Assembly (NCBI RefSeq): GCF_017873625.1
Contig: NZ_JAGGKL010000002.1
Location: forward strand, 172,298 to 236,297
DNA from: Methanobacterium petrolearium
GTDB taxonomy: Archaea; Methanobacteriota; Methanobacteria; Methanobacteriales; Methanobacteriaceae
DNA length: 64,000 nucleotides
Reading direction: 5' to 3'
The position numbers and the translations under genes are program-made. Positions 9,801 through 19,890 of this stretch are shown here, piece by piece (the stretch's first letter is position 1; the number at the start of each line of letters is the position of its first letter). The notes beneath the pieces are model-generated. The model was not told the DNA's origin, searched no databases, and worked only from the letters and a program-made list of their open reading frames with translations.

Positions 9801-10217
9801 ATGAGACTAGATAATAGAGGAATGGCCACAGCTGAGTTAATCTTTGCAACATTCATTGCTTTGGTTGTTATTGGTGCTATGTTAAGCATGGTAAATGATG
9901 AGGTTAATCAAAGTCAGGTAGGAAACCTTGGAGAAGCAAGAATCTCAGGAGAAAACATAGCTGAGGCATTAAACACAGTTTATATAAATGGTAATGGATA
10001 TTCTGTTATTATTCGTCTGGATCCCAATCCACCTTTCAATGCAGTTATTGAAAGTTCGGGAAATTCGAGTAGCCTAACCATATTTACCAATGGTCAAAGT
10101 ATTAACATACCCATAATACCCAAACGATTTAATAGCAGTTACAATTTAACTAGTGGTACTAATTATATAATTAAGAACAATGATGGCACCATTGGCATCA
10201 TAGAATTTATAGAGTAG
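9801..10217 (+). CDS. Small pilin-like protein with divergent class III-type signal
   Basis: This protein of about 138 residues begins MRLDNRGMATAELIFATFIALVV. The GMATAEL stretch lines up with the GQxSAEY class III signal of the two pilins elsewhere in the window, except that Met replaces the usual Gln and Leu replaces Tyr. The hydrophobic helix and a small exported domain follow, as in a minor pilin. ATG codons also occur at 9786 and 9792; 9801 is preferred because TGATT precedes it and the leader then has the usual length. It belongs to the same plus-strand operon as the three larger surface proteins. Confidence 0.7.
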   Translation: MRLDNRGMATAELIFATFIALVVIGAMLSMVNDEVNQSQVGNLGEARISGENIAEALNTVYINGNGYSVIIRLDPNPPFNAVIESSGNSSSLTIFTNGQSINIPIIPKRFNSSYNLTSGTNYIIKNNDGTIGIIEFIE

Positions 10218-10225
10218 GTTTTCAA

Positions 10226-10687
10226 ATGGATTTAAAGGATTTAATCGATAATTTAATAGCTAATTTCATCAATTTCTGGAATGCAGGATGGGAAAACAAA
10301 GCCCTTGTTGTAGTGGGAGTTGTGGTTTTGATTATTTTACTCTATGCTTTTAATCCGTTTCAAGCCAAAACTAATCTTACCGGAGAAAACAATTCTCAAG
10401 TCCCTCAAACTACAACCGTCCCTACAACTGAACCTATCACTGATTCAGTTAACTCTTCTAATTCAACCAATGACACCGGGAACGATACATACCTTATTAC
10501 TGCAGAACAAGCAAAACAAATAGCTTTGAGGGATAATATTGGATATACTGCAGGAGATCCATTGCAAGGAACTGTTGTGGTTAATCAGACAACTGCAGTG
10601 GTCTGGATTGTGCCCCTTTCTAAACACTCTCAATTTGTCAAAAATGTATACGTGGACGTGAATACTGGAATTGTAATTGAGGCTTAA
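10226..10687 (+). CDS. Membrane-anchored PepSY-like domain protein
   Basis: This 153-residue protein has a cytoplasmic N-terminal stretch (about 30 residues), one membrane helix (ALVVVGVVVLIILLYAF), a Thr/Asn/Ser-rich linker and a C-terminal PepSY-like domain. That domain is marked by TAEQAKQIAL at its start and by VYVDVNTGIVIEA at its end. PepSY domains are often found outside the membrane and are thought to modulate peptidases or act as scaffolds. It is the last gene of the surface-protein operon, 8 bases after the small pilin, so it may help assembly or protect the subunits. The link is by position only. Confidence 0.7.
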   Translation: MDLKDLIDNLIANFINFWNAGWENKALVVVGVVVLIILLYAFNPFQAKTNLTGENNSQVPQTTTVPTTEPITDSVNSSNSTNDTGNDTYLITAEQAKQIALRDNIGYTAGDPLQGTVVVNQTTAVVWIVPLSKHSQFVKNVYVDVNTGIVIEA

Positions 10688-10715
10688 AAAAGAAAACGAA
10701 TTTTTAATAATATAT

Positions 10716-10731
10716 TTTTTTCTCTTTTATA
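10716..10731 (+). terminator. T-rich tract, probable terminator of the surface-protein operon
   Basis: A run of T broken only by two C bases follows the last gene of the operon by about 30 bases, which is the usual form of an archaeal intrinsic terminator. There is no clear hairpin. The next gene (10929) has its own AT-rich promoter region. Confidence 0.4.
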
Positions 10732-10928
10732 TCTCCCTTATTTCTATAAAATATCGAAACGAAATACTTATTTGGTATATCTTCCCAATATAGAACTCAT
10801 TACCCCATATGAATTTGAACATAATATCAGAATGTAAATAAACTTTTTGAGAATAAAATAAACTTAATAAATCTACTAAAACTAAATAAAATTAAACATA
10901 TATAACTTGGCCAACCAGAGATGAAACC

Positions 10929-11729
10929 ATGGAAACATTGTTTGTATTTATAATGATCATTTTATTCTTCGTTCTTATGGCCTTTATATTTTCCACGGCA
11001 CTTTTAACACCCTTAATTGGTAAAAAGAATTTTTTATTTGTTGTTGGTTTAGGTTTTATTGTGGGTTTGATTGGAGGTGCATTTTTTATTGCTCCTGTTT
11101 ATGATGATCTCCCAGATATGGCTCGTGGCATTTATATGTCCACCAGTGAGGAACAGGAAATCATAACCATAAACATTTCCACTGATAGTGATGTTAACAA
11201 GGCTATAGCAGATGTTGAAAAGATACCAGGGGTTTTGAGTGTTAAAAGTGGGGAAATAACCGTCAAAACAACAACTATAAGTAGTGACTGGAAGAGCAGT
11301 TTGGAGTCGAGGATGACCACTGTCAACAGTAACATTAGTTCTGCTAAGATCATCTCCAATGATACCATAATGGTTCAGATAAAACCTGGTAGTGACCCCA
11401 CCGACGTGATCAAGAAACTCGATGACTGGATGGTTCTGGTAAGTGGTGTGGATATAAGATTCAGTATAGTTGAGGTCCAAGTAGTGGTAGATGCATCCAA
11501 GGTGGATGAGGTTGTTGAACAACTACCTCAAGGTGAAGTGGTGGTTACCAATATCAGCGGTCCTGTGGAGAATGAAATCCAAGCCCTTAAACAAAGTCTT
11601 CCCTCAAATAATAATATAATCTTATTCTGCGGATTCCTAGGTGTGATAGTAGGTCTAGTGGGAATGTTCATTGATAGCATAATCCAGGGTTTGAAGGCTC
11701 TTAAAGATAGATTACGTAAAAAAGAATAG
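10929..11729 (+). CDS. Conserved membrane protein of unknown function
   Basis: This 266-residue protein has two membrane helices near the N-terminus (about 1-28 and 35-55) and one near the C-terminus (about 232-255), ending in a basic tail (KALKDRLRKKE). Between them lies an extracytoplasmic domain of about 175 residues with two related alpha/beta segments. In each, a phrase about a valine-rich strand and a helix recurs (DVNKAIADVEKIPGVLS; DVIKKLDDWMVLVSGVD), suggesting an internal duplication of a ferredoxin-like fold. I do not recognise a named family. It is transcribed alone. Confidence 0.7.
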   Translation: METLFVFIMIILFFVLMAFIFSTALLTPLIGKKNFLFVVGLGFIVGLIGGAFFIAPVYDDLPDMARGIYMSTSEEQEIITINISTDSDVNKAIADVEKIPGVLSVKSGEITVKTTTISSDWKSSLESRMTTVNSNISSAKIISNDTIMVQIKPGSDPTDVIKKLDDWMVLVSGVDIRFSIVEVQVVVDASKVDEVVEQLPQGEVVVTNISGPVENEIQALKQSLPSNNNIILFCGFLGVIVGLVGMFIDSIIQGLKALKDRLRKKE

Positions 11730-11863
11730 GTTAACACACTCTCTTTTTTAACATCATATCCCCAATTATATCTCATGAACTGGAAATTTAATACCACAAT
11801 TTTTAATGGTATAATGGTTAAATTTTGATGATTTAAAATAACGAATAACAGTAGATGATAAAA

Positions 11864-12547
11864 ATGAAAGCAGCAGTACTTTTTTCAGGTGGCAAAGACA
11901 GTACAATGGCCGCATATAAAGCCATAAACGAAGGATGGCAATTAAAATATCTTCTTTCTGTTTCTTCCACAAACCCCCATTCCTACATGTTCCACGTTCC
12001 TAACATCCACCTTACACCCCTACTTTCCCAGGCAATGGAAATACCTCTATTGCAGGCTGAAACTCCTGGAGAAAAAGAGGAAGAATTAAAAGATCTCAAA
12101 GATGCGCTTATTAAACTTAAAGAAAAAGGTGTTGATGCAATATTCACAGGAGCCATTGATTCGCAGTATCAAAGATCACGCATTGACCAGCTCTGCCAAG
12201 AGGTTGGATTAGAATCTCATGCACCTTTATGGCATTGGGATCCGGAGGAATACATGAAAGAGATCATCCAACTGGGATTTGAAGTGATTATTACCAGTGT
12301 GGCTGCAGAAGGCCTGGATGAATCCTGGTTAGGAAGGAAAATAGATGAAGATCTGTTAGGGGAGTTAAAAAAACTTAAAAAAAAATATGGTTTACACATG
12401 GCATTTGAAGGTGGTGAAGCTGAAACATTAGTCCTTAATGGTCCCATTTTCAAAAAAAAACTTCATATCCTCAAATCAAAGAAGGTTTGGAATAGAGATA
12501 GTGGATATCTCGTCATTGAAGATGCCATATTAAAGGATGTAGATTAA
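11864..12547 (+). CDS. Diphthine--ammonia ligase family protein (Dph6-type PP-loop ATPase)
   Basis: This protein of about 227 residues belongs to the archaeal branch of the PP-loop family that includes Dph6, which amidates diphthine on elongation factor 2 using ATP and ammonium. The ATP-binding PP-loop SGGKDS is near the N-terminus. The characteristic TGAIDSQYQRSRID, PLWHWDPEEYM and FEGGEAETLVLNGP motifs are all present. Assignment to Dph6 rests on family membership; some archaeal members are only described as MJ0570-related. The ATG at 11864 is preferred over the one at 11855 because the family N-terminus (MKAAVLFSGGKDS) begins there and GATGAT lies just upstream. It is convergent with the RNA-binding-protein operon. 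Confidence 0.88.
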   Translation: MKAAVLFSGGKDSTMAAYKAINEGWQLKYLLSVSSTNPHSYMFHVPNIHLTPLLSQAMEIPLLQAETPGEKEEELKDLKDALIKLKEKGVDAIFTGAIDSQYQRSRIDQLCQEVGLESHAPLWHWDPEEYMKEIIQLGFEVIITSVAAEGLDESWLGRKIDEDLLGELKKLKKKYGLHMAFEGGEAETLVLNGPIFKKKLHILKSKKVWNRDSGYLVIEDAILKDVD

Positions 12548-12623
12548 TAATTTACCAGAATCAACAACACATCTAACACTTGAAGTCATAACTATTCATA
12601 TAATTATTTGGAAGTAGCTTTTG

Positions 12624-13004
12624 TTAATGGTGGCATAACCAGTCAATAAATTCTTCAGGGTTTTTTGTTTTAATGGTCAGTTCAATTTCTCCCAGAGGAG
12701 ATAAATCATCCTCCACTAAATTAATTATACCTGCAAAAGCTGCTTGCTTGCTAATTTTAAAATTAATTTCATTTAAATCAGGTTCTAATCCTTTAATAAG
12801 GATTTTACGGGCAGTATCCCTTATCTGCCTTTTTTCTAGGAATTCTTTAACTGGACGCAATGTTGAAGAGCTTCCAGTTACCGTAACCTGGTCTTCAGTT
12901 ATTATGAGATCGTCATAGTCAAAAACATTGGAAAAGGCCTCAATAACTTTGTCCAAGTCTTCAGTAGGATGTACTTTTGCGTGTGCTTCCATTTTACAAT
13001 TCAT
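12624..13004 (-). CDS. Archaeal RNA-binding domain protein (COG1325-like)
   Basis: This 126-residue basic alpha/beta protein has the pattern of the small archaeal family described as predicted exosome-associated or RNA-binding proteins. The N-terminal strand is AHAKVHPTEDLDKV, and the C-terminal half contains the GEIELTIKTKNPEEFIDWL stretch. Its start overlaps the stop of the upstream ATPase gene by 11 bases, so the two are translated from one message together with the 4-phosphopantoate--beta-alanine ligase gene. An ATG at 12992 would also be possible. The function is not experimentally known to me. Confidence 0.75.
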   Translation of the reverse strand: MNCKMEAHAKVHPTEDLDKVIEAFSNVFDYDDLIITEDQVTVTGSSSTLRPVKEFLEKRQIRDTARKILIKGLEPDLNEINFKISKQAAFAGIINLVEDDLSPLGEIELTIKTKNPEEFIDWLCHH

Positions 13005-13553
13005 CTTTTATAATTCCCCGCACAATTTTTTTAAGTTTACCTAAACTACCCTCGTTAACTACCATGTAGTCAACATTGGCAATAACCTCCCCTATCCCGA
13101 ACTTAAGTTCTCTCTGGTCCCTTTTTCGAAACTCCTCAGACTCTGCAGAGTCATCAGATCTCATCCTTTTTTTAAGCCTCAAAAAACGAGTTTCAGGCTT
13201 AGAATGGACAGCAATGACTTTAAAATAGGGGAAGTTGTTTTTAAATATTTCAACCTCCCATGGACTGCGAATACCTTCAATAAGAAATAATTGAGATTTA
13301 TTTAACTGTGATTTATCATTGGTATGGGAAGTTTCATCTGAATTCTTTATAATATCTACGCATCGTTCTGCAACCACATATTTCCCGTACTCCTTACGTA
13401 GTTGAACTGCGACTTTCCCGGGGGTTTTATTCTGTTTGTGGGCTTCATCTCTTATCACATCACCCATCCTCACTACTTTCATCCCCAGGCTCTCTGCTGT
13501 CCTGGATACTATACTTTTACCAGATCCAGGCATTCCTGTAACTCCAATTACTT

Positions 13554-13557
<4 letters not shown>
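12994..13557 (-). CDS. UPF0200 P-loop kinase-like protein
   Basis: This 187-residue P-loop protein has Walker A GMPGSGKS at residues 8-15, a nucleoside-kinase-like lid region (LRLKKRMRSDD) and the phrase RMGDVIRDEA, typical of the archaeal UPF0200 family. The fold is that of small-molecule kinases such as dephospho-CoA kinase and adenylate kinase. Its start overlaps the stop of the upstream 4-phosphopantoate--beta-alanine ligase gene by four bases (ATGA). This coupling to a CoA-pathway gene makes a role in CoA synthesis an attractive but unproven inference. No substrate has been assigned to the family to my knowledge. Confidence 0.85.
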
Positions 13558-14315
<758 letters not shown>

Positions 14316-14471
14316 TTGCAACTTCCTTTACTCACTTTTTTATTTTAATTCTATGAATTTTTTTATTTTATTTAGATTTTATAAATAGCGGATTTTATTA
14401 TCCTAAAGAATGGCATATTAAAAATATTATCTGAATAGTATCATTTATAAAAATTAGAAAAAATTAAATCA

Positions 14472-15362
14472 CTAGATTTTACTCACAGTTTCCATTACAC
14501 TTATGGGTTTATTTCCTGCGTTACTGAAAATCTTTTCTTCTGTCTTCAATTTCACTGTTTCACCCGTTAACGCTCCGTAACTATTGTCCACAATATAAAC
14601 ATCCGGTTTAACATTGGAACGGATGTCATATTCTACCTTTACGTAAGCCATTTTCTCCCCCGCCTCAATAATAGTCCCATATGTGAAATCACGATGGTAA
14701 CGTATTCTAAATATGAGGTATACAGCTACAACAGCTACAACTGCAAATATCAGGATGGTTAGTGACGGGAAGAAACTTAGTGAAAATGCCATTAGCAAGT
14801 TAGTATTGGTGCTTACTATTACCAGGATAATTCCCACTGCTATGTACATTAAAAAGAAATCTCGATAGGCAGGGAATTCTGGGCCGTACATTAATTTAAC
14901 CCGGTTAAATAGGATATATAATGTATAGGCTACTATTAAAATTCCTAAAATCCCATATATTATAATTGAAATGAAGTTAAACAGATAAATAACTGATAAA
15001 ATTAAAAATGCTGCGGATAATAGTTGCAGACGAAAAATGGTATCTTCCTTTTCTTTGGATGTGAAAGGGACTGAGATAAGAAGAGTGTCTGATTCAGTTT
15101 TCTCTTCACTTTTCCTCTGGACCGGTTCTTTTGATGAGATTTTTTCATTATTAATGATCGGAAGGGTTTTTTCATCAACAGTTACTTTATTTTTAACCTT
15201 GGAAACATTTTCTTTCAAAGTTTCTGTGTCAATTTTTTCTTTAACCCGGTCTCGATCAATATTTCGCAGTTTCTGGGGAATTTTTGGTATGGCAAGGATT
15301 ATGGCCCCCAGAACTGAGAAAAATCCCAGTATACTGTTTCCAATTTTACTGAATAATCCCAT
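14472..15362 (-). CDS. Multi-pass membrane protein (possibly DUF2101)
   Basis: This protein of about 296 residues starts with one hydrophobic segment (about 10-28), continues with a charged cytoplasmic linker of about 70 residues rich in Lys, Glu and Thr, and has four further membrane helices in the middle (about 112-215). A small soluble C-terminal domain resembles an OB or beta-barrel fold (AYVKVEYDIRSNVKPDVY). It recalls archaeal DUF2101 proteins, but I am not certain. The ATG at 15362 follows GTGATAATT, so it is preferred over the ATG at 15371. It stands between two unrelated transcripts. Function unknown. Confidence 0.65.
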   Translation of the reverse strand: MGLFSKIGNSILGFFSVLGAIILAIPKIPQKLRNIDRDRVKEKIDTETLKENVSKVKNKVTVDEKTLPIINNEKISSKEPVQRKSEEKTESDTLLISVPFTSKEKEDTIFRLQLLSAAFLILSVIYLFNFISIIIYGILGILIVAYTLYILFNRVKLMYGPEFPAYRDFFLMYIAVGIILVIVSTNTNLLMAFSLSFFPSLTILIFAVVAVVAVYLIFRIRYHRDFTYGTIIEAGEKMAYVKVEYDIRSNVKPDVYIVDNSYGALTGETVKLKTEEKIFSNAGNKPISVMETVSKI

Positions 15363-15448
15363 AATTATCACACTTTTTTTAGTTTACTAACTAAATTTGT
15401 TTGGGCATAATCAAAAATAAATAATTTATAATTTTTTTTAGATATCCT

Positions 15449-15898
15449 TCATTGTAGTTGGTGGCTAATGTCGATAGGGAAATTTTTGCCATTATCACCC
15501 TTACCCACAGGCCAATATATAGTTACTTGGTGCCATCCTTTAGTGAACGTAGCGTTACTGAAAGTAACATTATAATTTGTTGTAGCGCTGATGAATTTTG
15601 TTGTAGTTCCAGATAAGGGGACGTACATTCCAATAACTTGACTGTTATCTCCAATTAAATTCATGGTTGATGGGATATATACACTAATAGTCCTTTTTGC
15701 ACCAGGACCATTGGCATAAACCAGGTTTACTGCATTGGCAATATTTTGTATGGCATTTTTTGTATCGGATGTTTTTGAAATGTCCATAGTGGAGCTCACC
15801 GAATTACTCACAAGAGGAACAGTAATCGTTGCCAATATTATTAGTATTACTACTACGATGAGTAAATACTCCGCTGATGCTTGTCCTTTATCTTCCAT
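15449..15898 (-). CDS. Class III signal-peptide pilin-like protein
   Basis: The N-terminus MEDKGQASAEYLLIVVVILI is a textbook class III archaeal pilin signal: short charged leader, G before the cut, Q-x-S-x-E-Y, then the hydrophobic assembly helix. The mature domain of about 140 residues is rich in Asn, Thr and Val, as in surface pilins. GTGAT lies four bases before the ATG at 15898. The gene is about 135 bases downstream of a type IV prepilin peptidase gene in the same orientation, a sensible pairing of substrate and processing enzyme. Confidence 0.88.
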   Translation of the reverse strand: MEDKGQASAEYLLIVVVILIILATITVPLVSNSVSSTMDISKTSDTKNAIQNIANAVNLVYANGPGAKRTISVYIPSTMNLIGDNSQVIGMYVPLSGTTTKFISATTNYNVTFSNATFTKGWHQVTIYWPVGKGDNGKNFPIDISHQLQ

Positions 15899-16033
15899 AT
15901 CAATCACTGTTATTATTACTATAATTTATGACAGAGCATTTATATAAACATTGGCACAGCATAACGTGTGGAAGCAACTCTGCGTTAATTTTGACTCGCA
16001 ATGGAAATATTCACATGGCATACGTACTATCTG

Positions 16034-17191
16034 TTAAATGATCCACGATAAAATTATTTGTAACATAAATGCAATATCCCCAATAAACAGAGATATCAAT
16101 AGTCCAATGAAAATGGACGGTGCAAAGGGAACTCCCTTTTTCACCCGGAATTTATCAGAAATCTTGCCCTCATCTCGTAGTTTTTTAAGTAATTTGATAT
16201 CATCTGAAGTTAATCCTGCGGCTAAAGTTCCAACCAATCTCTTTCCAGGAGGTGCTGTGATAATGTTGAGATCCCTGGTTTTAAATGCTTCTTTTATCTT
16301 AGATATGAAACTTTTATCATCAACATAGACCTCATCATCGCGCTTGTAAACATTATGGGCGGGTATCATCCCTTCAGAGAGTTCTTCTAATGGATATTCG
16401 TCTTGAAGTGCCTTTTTACTCACCGAAGTTAAAAGTTGTCTAATGATTCTAACAACAGTTAAGGAGATAAACAACACGATAATACTGATAATTGTAACAT
16501 TGAAACTGTAGAAAAGGGAAGCAACCACAACCAAGGACACCAAAACAGCTTTCACATAATTGGGCAGCTTAGATATCACCATAGTGAGTAAGTAGATTAA
16601 CAACAAGGAGATTATTATAATCTGCAAACCTATCTGCTGACTTATGAAAATAGTTATGGTCACTGATGAAGTGATAACCAGGGTAAGAACCAGGTTTTTT
16701 TTATACTCTTTCACTGGTGATAATAATTCACCCATTAAGTAAGGTTTGGTCTTGGCCACCACATAAAAGACATATATCAAGATAAAGGGGAGAATTGATA
16801 ATATACTGTTAATGATCAATGTTAACGGGAAAGGGTAGGTTGCTTCAAGTGGGAATTGAATTCCTAATATCTTATAAGATACCAGGGCAGGGTAGAATGG
16901 AAGAAGTGCTGCAAGGGCGGTGAAGAGCTTCACATCACCTCCAGCCCAGGCCCCAAACTTCCAGAAAATATAACCTAAAACGAATATAACTCCAGTGACC
17001 ACCAAACATATTATGATATACCAGATCTCACCAATCATCAACGCATAAATCCCGTTAAGTATTATGCCCAAACCAATAAGTGGAAAAGTTAATTTATTAG
17101 GGATAATACCACGTTTAAGATCCGAGTAACTGGCATAAAGACAGGCAACTATTGCGATTATGGTGGTGATTAAGGGGATTTGGATAAACAT
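16034..17191 (-). CDS. A24 family prepilin peptidase (EppA/FlaK type)
   Basis: This 385-residue membrane aspartic protease removes the short leader of archaeal pilins or archaellins. The two catalytic Asp residues are visible: D24 in SDLKRGIIPNKLT and D86 in the GGDVKLF motif, each at the cytoplasmic edge of a membrane helix. There are about nine helices followed by a soluble segment of about 90 residues before a last C-terminal helix (FAPSIFIGLLISLFIG). It is longer than typical FlaK/PibD enzymes and resembles the extended methanogen EppA-type proteins that cut class III signals. The start follows GAGGAAAT. Nearby class III pilins (15449-15898, 4843-5241) are likely substrates. Confidence 0.87.
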   Translation of the reverse strand: MFIQIPLITTIIAIVACLYASYSDLKRGIIPNKLTFPLIGLGIILNGIYALMIGEIWYIIICLVVTGVIFVLGYIFWKFGAWAGGDVKLFTALAALLPFYPALVSYKILGIQFPLEATYPFPLTLIINSILSILPFILIYVFYVVAKTKPYLMGELLSPVKEYKKNLVLTLVITSSVTITIFISQQIGLQIIIISLLLIYLLTMVISKLPNYVKAVLVSLVVVASLFYSFNVTIISIIVLFISLTVVRIIRQLLTSVSKKALQDEYPLEELSEGMIPAHNVYKRDDEVYVDDKSFISKIKEAFKTRDLNIITAPPGKRLVGTLAAGLTSDDIKLLKKLRDEGKISDKFRVKKGVPFAPSIFIGLLISLFIGDIAFMLQIILSWII

Positions 17192-17267
17192 CTATTTCCT
17201 CAGTAAATTATCGGTGTAACATATAGTAAAATTCTCATAAAAGCATGTCTTATTTCAAAGGTATTTT

Positions 17268-18887
17268 TTATCCTTCAATCCCTGTTTTTCGTTTATGATT
17301 GATAAGTGATGCCTTTAAAAATGACACAAAGATTGGATGAGCTTTGTTGGGACGTGATTTGAATTCCGGGTGAAACTGACATCCCAAAAACCAGGGATGG
17401 TCCTTTAACTCCACCATTTCCACCAGAAAGTCATCAGGCGAAGTTCCAGAGATTATAAGTCCTTTTTCTATAAGAACATCCCTATAATCATTGTTTAATT
17501 CATAACGGTGGCGGTGGCGTTCACTTACTTCATCCTCACCATAAGCTTCCTTGGCCATGGTACCATCATTAAGTTTGCAGGGATAAGAACCCAATCTCAT
17601 GGTTCCTCCCATATTTTTAACCTTTTTTTGTTCTTCCATAAGATCAATAACCGGATAAGGTGTTTTTTTGTCAAATTCGGTGCTGTGAGCTCCATCAAAA
17701 CCATTTAAACGTGCAAATTCAACTACCATACACTGCATTCCCAAACAAATTCCAAAGAGAGGAACACCATTTTCGAGGGAATAACGCACTGCATCAAGTT
17801 TTCCCTGAATTCCCCGTTCACCAAAACCTCCCGGTATTAAAATGGAGTCAAGATGACGTAACTTTTCTTCATCAATGGTTTCTTCAGCCTGTATCCAATC
17901 TATATCAACTTTGATTCCCAGATGGGCAGCAGCATGTTTTAAAGATTCCCTTATACTCATATATGCATCTTCCAGTTCCACGTACTTACCAACGATTCCC
18001 ACACTAACATGGTGGTCATCCTGCTTCATGGATTCAACTACGTGTTCCCATCCAGTAAGGTCCTGTTCTCCAGTTTTTAGTTTAATCCGATTAATAATAT
18101 ATTCTCCAACGTTTTCCTGGTTTATAATCAGGGGAACTTCATAAATAGAAGCCACATCAGGTGTGTTAATCACTGCTTCCCGGTCCACGTCACAAAAATG
18201 AGCAATCTTATTTTTAAGGGGCTGATCAATAGATAATTCTGAACGGCAGATAATCATATCGGGAATTATACCGGTACTACGGAGTTCTTTAGTGCTGTGC
18301 TGGGTGGGTTTGGTTTTGAACTCACCCGCAGCCCGCAGGTATGGTACGTAGGTTACATGGACGAACATCACATTATCATGACCTTCCTCGTTTCGAAGTT
18401 GTCTTAAAGCTTCCAAGAAGGGTTGGCTTTCAATATCCCCTACGGTTCCTCCCACTTCCACCAAAACCACTTCAGCCTCGCTTTCACCAGCGATCTTTCG
18501 GACCATGTCCTTTATTTTATTGGTGATATGAGGAATGATTTGCACACAGGAACCCAGGTAATCACCCTTACGTTCATGGTTAATAACAGAAGAATAAACT
18601 TTTCCTGTGGTTATATTTGATTTTCCAGAGAGATTCACATCTAAAAAGCGTTCGTAGTGCCCTAAATCAAGGTCAGTTTCCATACCGTCCTCAGTAACGA
18701 ACACCTCTCCATGCTGGTAAGGGTTCAAAGTACCAGAATCCCAGTTAAGATAAGGGTCAATCTTGATGGCAGTGACATCCACACCATATGACCTTAAAAT
18801 TCTACCAATCGAAGCTGCTGTTATTCCTTTTCCAATTGAACTTACCACACCACCAGTTACCACTATATATTTAGACAGATGAATCAT
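17268..18887 (-). CDS. pyrG: CTP synthase
   Basis: This 539-residue enzyme converts UTP to CTP with glutamine as nitrogen donor. The N-terminal amidoligase domain has the P-loop GGVVSSIGKGITAAS, KIDPYLN and the LDLGHYERF stretch. The C-terminal glutamine amidotransferase domain has the nucleophile Cys in FGICLGMQ and the HPEFKSRP His. Length is normal. The ATG at 18887 sits directly against AGGAG without a spacer. The CTG three codons later (18878) would have correct spacing and gives the usual CTP synthase N-terminus (KYIVVTGG preceded by two residues), so the true start may be CTG. A leader of about 150 bases upstream holds no clear element. Confidence 0.96.
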   Translation of the reverse strand: MIHLSKYIVVTGGVVSSIGKGITAASIGRILRSYGVDVTAIKIDPYLNWDSGTLNPYQHGEVFVTEDGMETDLDLGHYERFLDVNLSGKSNITTGKVYSSVINHERKGDYLGSCVQIIPHITNKIKDMVRKIAGESEAEVVLVEVGGTVGDIESQPFLEALRQLRNEEGHDNVMFVHVTYVPYLRAAGEFKTKPTQHSTKELRSTGIIPDMIICRSELSIDQPLKNKIAHFCDVDREAVINTPDVASIYEVPLIINQENVGEYIINRIKLKTGEQDLTGWEHVVESMKQDDHHVSVGIVGKYVELEDAYMSIRESLKHAAAHLGIKVDIDWIQAEETIDEEKLRHLDSILIPGGFGERGIQGKLDAVRYSLENGVPLFGICLGMQCMVVEFARLNGFDGAHSTEFDKKTPYPVIDLMEEQKKVKNMGGTMRLGSYPCKLNDGTMAKEAYGEDEVSERHRHRYELNNDYRDVLIEKGLIISGTSPDDFLVEMVELKDHPWFLGCQFHPEFKSRPNKAHPIFVSFLKASLINHKRKTGIEG

Positions 18888-19110
18888 CTCCTAAAAAGAT
18901 TTTAACATTATTATCAGTTCTAAGTTCGTGTTCCCATGAACCGATTTTTTGCTGTTTCCATGGGAAAACTTGCTTAATAGAACTTGCCTAATATGAACAT
19001 CTATGTATTTGTGAATCTCATTAAAAATAGTTACCTAAGGATGTACCTAGGAATTGGAAAATTCCATTCATAAATAGACTGTGGACATGTATAATGTGGG
19101 GTGTGAAGGA

Positions 19111-19833
19111 TTATGGTGAATAAAGTTGCAGAACTTTATTATGGGCAGAGTATTCACTCTTATTATGTAGGGGGGGTAACTCTTTCAAACCGTATTTTCT
19201 TTCTAAGGCTTTTAAGATAAGATGATCTGCCAAATGAGGATTTTTAGGCAGTAAAGGTCCGTGGAGATATGTTCCGATACAATTTAGGTACACCATTCCC
19301 TCCTGGTTATCTTTGCCATTGTTACCGTATCCAACCACAACCTCTCCCAATGGTTTATGATCGTGGTATGTGCGACCTCCATGGTTTTCAAAGCCCACCA
19401 GAGTCTCAGGGGTAAGTCCCAAACTGTTCTTGATTATGATGTTGCCAATAAGCCGTCCTTCTTCACTACGTGTGTGGTAATCAAATATTCCAAGACCAGG
19501 AACATCATTCCCCTCAGCATCAATATATTTTTCTCCTAAAAGCTGGTAACCTCCACAAATAGCAAGAACAGGAGCCCCATCTTCAATCAAATCTCCCACT
19601 TGTTTTTTGTAATTTAATAGATGGGAGTACACGATATTCTGACCCCGATCAGATCCCCCTCCAATGAAGAAAAGATCACCATCTGTCAATGGGGCTTCAT
19701 GGTTCATGCTGAACCCCACCACCTCAACATTGATGCCCCTCCATTGGCATCTTTGACGAAGGCAGGTTACGTTACCCAGATCTCCGTACAGATTTAAAAG
19801 ATCAGGATACATATGGTATATTTTCAGTTCCAT
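19111..19833 (-). CDS. GatD-like glutamine amidotransferase (cobyric-acid-synthase type)
   Basis: This protein of about 240 residues is a class I glutaminase domain of the CobB/CobQ type. The nucleophile Cys is in LAICGGYQLLG and a histidine-containing segment (GPLLPKNPHLADH) is near the end. In Gram-positive bacteria the homologue GatD pairs with MurT to amidate the D-Glu of lipid II. Here the downstream position relative to a MurT-like ligase is the same, so the two very likely form an amidating complex for pseudomurein peptide synthesis, which is an inference from this arrangement and from the host lineage. The ATG at 19833 has GGGAA six bases upstream and is preferred over 19839. Confidence 0.85.
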   Translation of the reverse strand: MELKIYHMYPDLLNLYGDLGNVTCLRQRCQWRGINVEVVGFSMNHEAPLTDGDLFFIGGGSDRGQNIVYSHLLNYKKQVGDLIEDGAPVLAICGGYQLLGEKYIDAEGNDVPGLGIFDYHTRSEEGRLIGNIIIKNSLGLTPETLVGFENHGGRTYHDHKPLGEVVVGYGNNGKDNQEGMVYLNCIGTYLHGPLLPKNPHLADHLILKALERKYGLKELPPLHNKSEYSAHNKVLQLYSP

Positions 19834-19890
19834 GTTCATTCCCTGTGGTTATTTTTGTTAAACTAAATATTTATTCAAATTTTTTGTTGT

